Assembly (NCBI GenBank): GCA_025201375.1
Contig: JAIWZP010000062.1
Span: 1 to 64,000 of the forward strand
From: Gongronella butleri
Taxonomy: Eukaryota; Mucoromycota; Mucoromycetes; Mucorales; Cunninghamellaceae
Length of the DNA: 64,000 nt
Reading direction: 5' to 3'
The position numbers and the translations under genes were made by a program. The first letter of the stretch is position 1; each line of letters starts with the position of its first letter. Below are positions 59,261 to 64,000 of the stretch, piece by piece. The notes under the pieces are model-generated. The model made no database searches and had not been told where the DNA came from. It saw only the letters and a list, made by a program, of their open reading frames with translations.

Positions 59261-60185
59261 TTTTTATTTTGTTTTCGAGAGGCAAGTAGCCAAAATGCAC
59301 AAATGACAATAATTTTCACGGCCGGGAACGTACGTGGGAGCGAGCAGTTGCTTTGATTTGGAAAAACTTGGAATCATCGTATTTTTGAGTCGATTATGAT
59401 ATCATATCCACTGGTCTACAGTAATTTGGCACCATCGTATGGTCAAGTTAATCGGGAGAACGCCTAAAATACTGTATTATTTTGCGCTGGATGGTGGCTG
59501 GGTTTCACTACAGTAGCAAACACGAATCTCGAGCTTTCTCGCGACTGAGTGGTCCAATTCGCGAAAAAAATATATTAACAGCACTAAAGAATTGGGTCTA
59601 CCATGGTACCATCAACTGGTCCAAATTTGGGACCAGATGAGCGAGTACTGTACCTCGAAATTGCTTTTTTTTTTTTTTGGTATAGAACCCGCAACAGCTT
59701 ATTAATTTTGAGCACTGTTGGATTTCTCATAGACCATTTGATCGACTTTTGGTGTTTAATTTATTTCGACAAGTGGGCGACCAGCTCGAGCATATGAAAA
59801 GCTTGATGGTGCTGTAGATACATTATCATACCTTTTGGAGCATCTGAGCTGAAATCGCAAAAATATCAATATTTTCGATAGGTCTCGCCAGAAGCTCCAT
59901 TGTTATACAGTAGCCCCGGTGAATCATTGATCCTCTTTGGAGCATGAAACATTGTTCATTTGCAATCGTCTGATGCTTCTCATTTGCACCAATTTATGCC
60001 GTGAATCCCCTTTTTGCGGCAAACACACATTATTAATGTGGTCAAAGATTTCAATTGTGGTTGTTTCGTGGCGGAGGATGGGGACCAGGTCCAAATCCCG
60101 AATGTTTGGTTGCGCATGACAGGCGGACTAATTTGGACATGGCGCCTTTTGTTTCGTTTTTCTTCCTTTTTTCTCTATTCGCAAT
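59261..60185. other. Intergenic stretch upstream of the M3 oligopeptidase gene
   Basis: It contains the repeat copy at 59.34-59.58 kb and the palindrome atgatatcat at 59,396-59,405. No gene is recognised. Confidence 0.5.
59340..59580. repeat. Dispersed repeat (related copy at 160-420)
   Basis: aaaacttggaatcatcg, tatccactggtctacagta, atggtcaagttaatcgggag and cgactgagtggtccaattcg occur in the same order as their counterparts in the first 420 bases of the window. The ends are set by eye. Confidence 0.6.
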
Positions 60186-62970
60186 ATGCATCGCGTTTGG
60201 CTTTCCCGACAGCGTCTTTTACCGAAGCAGCAGCAACTAGCCAACGTGTCTCGTCGTACTGTCCTTACAGCACGCCCGCTGCCGCGCGCTGCTCGCCCTC
60301 TGTTGTCGGTCACGGCGCCTCGACCCACGAACCCTGGCAAATTGGCCGTCTCTCTGCGCCGATCCCTGGCAACTGTGCGTGACACCAAGACAGGGACGCT
60401 CAAGGAGTATGAGCGATCGCCTTTTCTTCAGTGGGATCTGTTCCCCGACTATGAAGCTGTGGCGCGAAACGTCAAGCCCGAGCAAGCCGTGCCTTTTTTC
60501 ACGGCCTTTCTCGAGGACTCGAAGCAGCAGTTTTTGGAAATGGAAAAAACGTTTGAACCGACCTGGGAAAGCACGATTGGCCGATGTAATGTAGACGCAC
60601 TGTGTGATGATTGCGTGCTGGACACTCATTTTGTCTTTTTTTTTTCTTTTTTTTTTTTCTTTTTCAGTGGCGCCACTGGAGAACAAGATCACCCGTGCAT
60701 ATGGCCTTTTGTCCCATTTGAATGGCGTGCAGAATTCTGCCGAATTGCGCAGCACCATGCAGCAAATTCAACCTGAATTTGTCAAATTGAGCTTGCTTTT
60801 GAATCAATCCGAGGCCAAGTTCAAGGCGCTGGAGCAGCTCAAGCAGTCAGCGGCTTGGGGCGACTTGGATACCGTGCAGCAGCGAATTGTTGACAAGACG
60901 GTGCTGGCCATGCAGCACGCCGGCATTGGTCTGCCTGCCGGATCCAAAGAAAAGGAGCGGTTTAATGCGATTTCGGAACGCCTTTCGCAGCTGTCTCTCA
61001 CGTTTTCCAACAATATCTTGGACGCGACCAAGGCCTACAAAAAGGTGATTAGCGACGAGAGCGAATTGGTCGGCTGCTCGCCTGATTTTTTGGACGCGCT
61101 CAAGAAGAATGCCGCGGCGCATGGTGAAAAAGAAGGAAGCTATTGCATTACACTTGATTACCCGATCTATGGTCCATTCATGATGCACTGCGCGAACCGC
61201 GACTTGCGTGCAGAGGTATACCGTGCCAACATCACCAAGGCTTCCACGGGCGATCTGGACAATGCACCCATTTTACACGAAATTCTCGGATTGCGACAAG
61301 AAAAGGCGCAATTGCTTGGCTACAAGACGTATGCCGACTTGTCGCTTGTGGTCAAGATGGCACACGATTTGCCGACGGCCGAATCTTTGCTGGACAACCT
61401 CTTTGACGCGTCAATTGGCCATGCGCGTCGCGATTTGGACGCATTGACACAATTTGCCGTCAACGAGCTGGGTCATCCTGCTGGTGAGCCATTGTCCCCT
61501 TGGGACACGACGTACGCGTCGGAAAAGTACCGCCAGTCGCTTTTCAAGTACGACGAGGAAACGATTTCGCACTATTTTGCGTTCCCCAAGGTGTTGCAGG
61601 GTCTGTTTGACGTGGCGCGCGAGGTTCTCGGCATTGATGTGCGCGAGCTGTCTGACGACGAGATCCGGGCCAACAAGATCACGCGCTGGCATCCGGATGT
61701 CAAGGTGTTTGAGGTTGCTGAACAGGGCGAGGTCAAGGCTTACTTTTACGGCGATTTCTACTCGCGACCCGCCGAAAAGCGCAGCGGCGCGTGGATGGAC
61801 ACCGTCACGACGCGCACCAAGGATGCAAGCACCGGCCATGTCACCTTGCCCGTTGGTAAAAATTGGGAAAATTTGGGCAGGCGAAATAGGAAAAAAAAGA
61901 GGTTTTAATGACCAATCTCTCTTGTAGCCTACCTGATTTGCAACCAACCTCCACCAAAGGATGCGTCGACACCGTCACTCATGAAGTTCCGCGATGTTGA
62001 GACCCTGTTTCATGAATTTGGTCATTGCTTGCAACACGTGAGTCTGCAAAAATAGGAAAATGTCGTGTGAATTGGACACTTATCCCACGATTCTTTTTTA
62101 TTTTTTAGATGATGACACGTGTGGATTACGCGGATGCCTCTGGCATCAATGGCGTGGAGTGGGACTTTGTCGAGGTAAAAGCCAGGAACAAACAAAAAAG
62201 GCACGGGGATTGGGTGCTGACTTTTTTATTTTTCATTTCTCAGGTGGCATCGCAGTTTATGGAGAACTTTTGCAGTGAGAAAGAATGGCTTGCGCGCCTC
62301 TCTGGCCACTACAAGACTGGCGAGCCCATGCCAAAGGACATGACGGACGCGCTTGTCAAGAACAGGGAGTTTTTGAGTGGATTGGGCATGTTGCGCCAGG
62401 TAAAAATTCGCTTGTCCAAGCACCTGATCATGGCTCTGACCCCCCTCCCCCCTTTTTTTTACGCTTAGCTTCACTTTGCCAAGGTGGATTTGGCGCTGCA
62501 TTCGACCTTTAGCGCGCCAAAGACCGCTTCGGACCCGACAGCCTTTGATGTGGACGCGCAGGTGGCCAAAACGACAACATTGGTGCCTCGTTTGCCCGAA
62601 GACCGATTCTTGTGCAGCTTTGCGCACATCTTTGGCGGCGGCTATGCGGCTGGCTACTATTCGTAAGCATTGAAAATCACGGGGCAAAAGGGGAGGGGGA
62701 AAGGTCTTGTTGATAGACAAAAAGGGGGAGCTGACATGAACTTTATTCAGGTACAAATATTCGGAAACATTCTCAGCTGACGCGTACGGCGCATTTGAGG
62801 AAGTGGACGGAGATCGCGCCGCAGTGCGCGCCGTGGGCAAGCGATACCGCGATACAGTGCTTGCGCTTGGCGGCGGCACGGATCCGCGCGATGTTTGGGA
62901 GCAATTCCGCGGCCGGCGCGATGTCGACATCCAGGCTCTGTTGCGCCATGGCGGATTGACAACCCCCTAG
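60186..62970 (+). CDS. Mitochondrial M3A oligopeptidase (oligopeptidase A / organellar oligopeptidase type)
   Basis: Seven exons encode about 720 residues of an M3 zinc metallopeptidase. The first 70 residues are Arg-rich with almost no acidic residues ([20 protein letters not shown]), a typical mitochondrial presequence. The zinc site is [12 protein letters not shown] (HEFGH), followed by [17 protein letters not shown], with the downstream glutamate ligand, and then [11 protein letters not shown]. An intron falls right after HCLQH. Oligopeptidase A-type enzymes (Prp1/Cym1-independent M3 peptidases) degrade short peptides, including cleaved presequences, in the matrix. The [12 protein letters not shown] pattern favours the OpdA/OOP subgroup over the mitochondrial intermediate peptidase. 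It is complete, ending GLTTP. Confidence 0.93.
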
Positions 62971-63022
62971 AAGATTTTAAAAATAAAATGCGGCATTTTT
63001 TTTCCAGTGCGGATTTTCCTAC

Positions 63023-63056
<34 letters not shown>

Positions 63057-63401
63057 TTCTTTCAAAACCATGCCAGCTTGCCCAAAGTAGGGTGGCCCCT
63101 CGATACCTCGGGTTCATTGGCTGCTTGGCTTTTTTTTTTTTCAGGTCAGCATTTTGGCTGGCTGGCTCGAATTTTGGTTTGACAAATCATCAATTTGGAA
63201 CCAATGGCATTGCGCGGTGCGCTATTTTAGGGTGGAAACAAAAAGGTCCGCTTTGACTTTCCTGTTTCTCCATCTTTCTTTCCTTTTCCCTTTCTCCCCC
63301 TTTGCTCCTTCCTATCTTTTGACCCATTTTTTTTGCAACTTTGTATTAGATGATAGCTGTGTTCCGCACCTGTAGCATAAAGCGACCCTTCTCTAGTATT
63401 C
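62971..63401. other. Intergenic gap
   Basis: This is 431 bp between two tandem plus-strand genes. It has a T run at 63,025-63,055 and a pyrimidine-rich leader at 63,255-63,350. No gene is seen. Confidence 0.5.
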
Positions 63402-64000
63402 ATGGCTTCTCCAGTTTGGACAAATCGATCTCCTCTTCGCAACGGGCTTGCAAAACCGCCGAGTCCCCTGTTTGCTCAGAAACATAATAGCCTGTCCCCC
63501 CGCCAAGTTGCCCACCGCACATATTCCACGTCGCTTCGCAAGCTCGACCAGGATGCAAAACGCCAGCGGCCCAAGTATCAAGTCCGTGAGCGTCTTTTGC
63601 TTTGCCACACCATGTCCAGCGCTGAGCAATTTCTGCACAAGCGCGTCATGCGCACCAATCGACGGGTCATGGCTCTGGAAGAGGAAGAAGACGAGTTTAT
63701 GCCTTCCCTAACCATGCCGAGTGATCATGATGGTCCTGAAGAGCGCTTTGTTCCCGAGGAAATGGAGTATGCAGCCACACCTGCCCCCGTTTCTACCCTT
63801 GATCAGCCTCAACATCAAAATCATCATCCTTTTGCCCTGCCTGAATCCGACGAGCACGCCGCCATGGACCCCATGCAAGTATCCATTGCCATGGTGATGC
63901 AGCAACATCAAATGAATCAGCAAAAGCAGCAACAATTGAATCAACAACAGCACCAATTCGTTCAAAATCACCCGCCTCAGCAGCACCAGCATCATCATTA
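63402..64000 (+). CDS. Gln/His-rich protein, 5' part (runs off the window)
   Basis: The frame is open from ATG at 63,402 to the end of the window, about 199 codons, with no intron needed. The first 80 residues are basic with hydroxylated residues (MASPVWTNRSPLRNGLAKPP, then VAHRTYSTSLRKLDQDAKRQ). A helical basic part follows (EQFLHKRVMRTNRRVMALEE), then acidic linkers, then Gln/His-rich low complexity (NQQKQQQLNQQQHQFVQ). Such Gln/His tails are common in fungal transcriptional regulators, but no DNA-binding motif is visible in this part. The family is unrecognised and the 3' end is missing. Confidence 0.65.
   Translation, partial: MASPVWTNRSPLRNGLAKPPSPLFAQKHNSLSPRQVAHRTYSTSLRKLDQDAKRQRPKYQVRERLLLCHTMSSAEQFLHKRVMRTNRRVMALEEEEDEFMPSLTMPSDHDGPEERFVPEEMEYAATPAPVSTLDQPQHQNHHPFALPESDEHAAMDPMQVSIAMVMQQHQMNQQKQQQLNQQQHQFVQNHPPQQHQHHH

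Overview
The window is nuclear DNA of a fungus, probably not a budding yeast. The genes use the standard code and are dense in introns (up to nine per gene). Most introns are 45-120 nt with GT...AG ends and long T or A runs against the splice sites. The content is typical of fungi: an ArAE_2/FUSC-type membrane transporter, an amadoriase-like flavin oxidase, a ferric-reductase-like protein, a Ctr-type copper transporter and a coiled-coil Hv1 proton channel. A complex I assembly factor (NDUFAF2 type) is present, so mitochondrial complex I is probably retained. I cannot name the species.

Layout. 0-1.1 kb: intergenic, with a dispersed repeat. 1.1-8.0 kb: NDUFAF2-like (+), Hv1 (-), SRP54 (-), adenylate kinase (+). 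9.9-18.3 kb: a long membrane transporter (-) divergent from a Pumilio-family RNA-binding protein (+). 18.3-21.4 kb: gene-poor, with copies of a roughly 1 kb repeat. 21.4-27.2 kb: Ctr-type copper transporter, ferric-reductase-like protein and FAD amine oxidase, all (-). 29.3-43.4 kb: CSB/Rad26 helicase (+), importin-alpha-like ARM protein (-), CstF-64 (+), SND2/TMEM208 (-), CorA Mg2+ transporter (-). 43.6-49.6 kb: peptidyl-tRNA hydrolase 2 (+) and a 1,465-residue glycogenin (+). 49.6-60.2 kb: accessory-looking, with a Thr/Val-rich secreted protein, three tiny ORFs starting MCC(C)G, one coiled-coil gene and decayed repeats. 60.2-63.0 kb: a mitochondrial M3 oligopeptidase (+). 63.4 kb to the edge: the 5' part of a Gln/His-rich ORF.

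Most genes are unrelated housekeeping genes and I see no operon-like or biosynthetic cluster. Ferric reductase and Ctr are neighbours and could cooperate, since fungal reductases supply Cu(I) to Ctr transporters, but the sequence does not show co-regulation. The least ordinary content is the 51.6-59.3 kb stretch: a family of 24-29-residue proteins with TATAAAT boxes upstream, next to relics of a multicopy coding element also found at 19-20 kb. Gene-structure oddities include an 8-nt microexon in the adenylate kinase P-loop, a coding exon consisting only of ATG, and a GC-AG intron in the proton channel. All calls come from reading the sequence; no database search was run.
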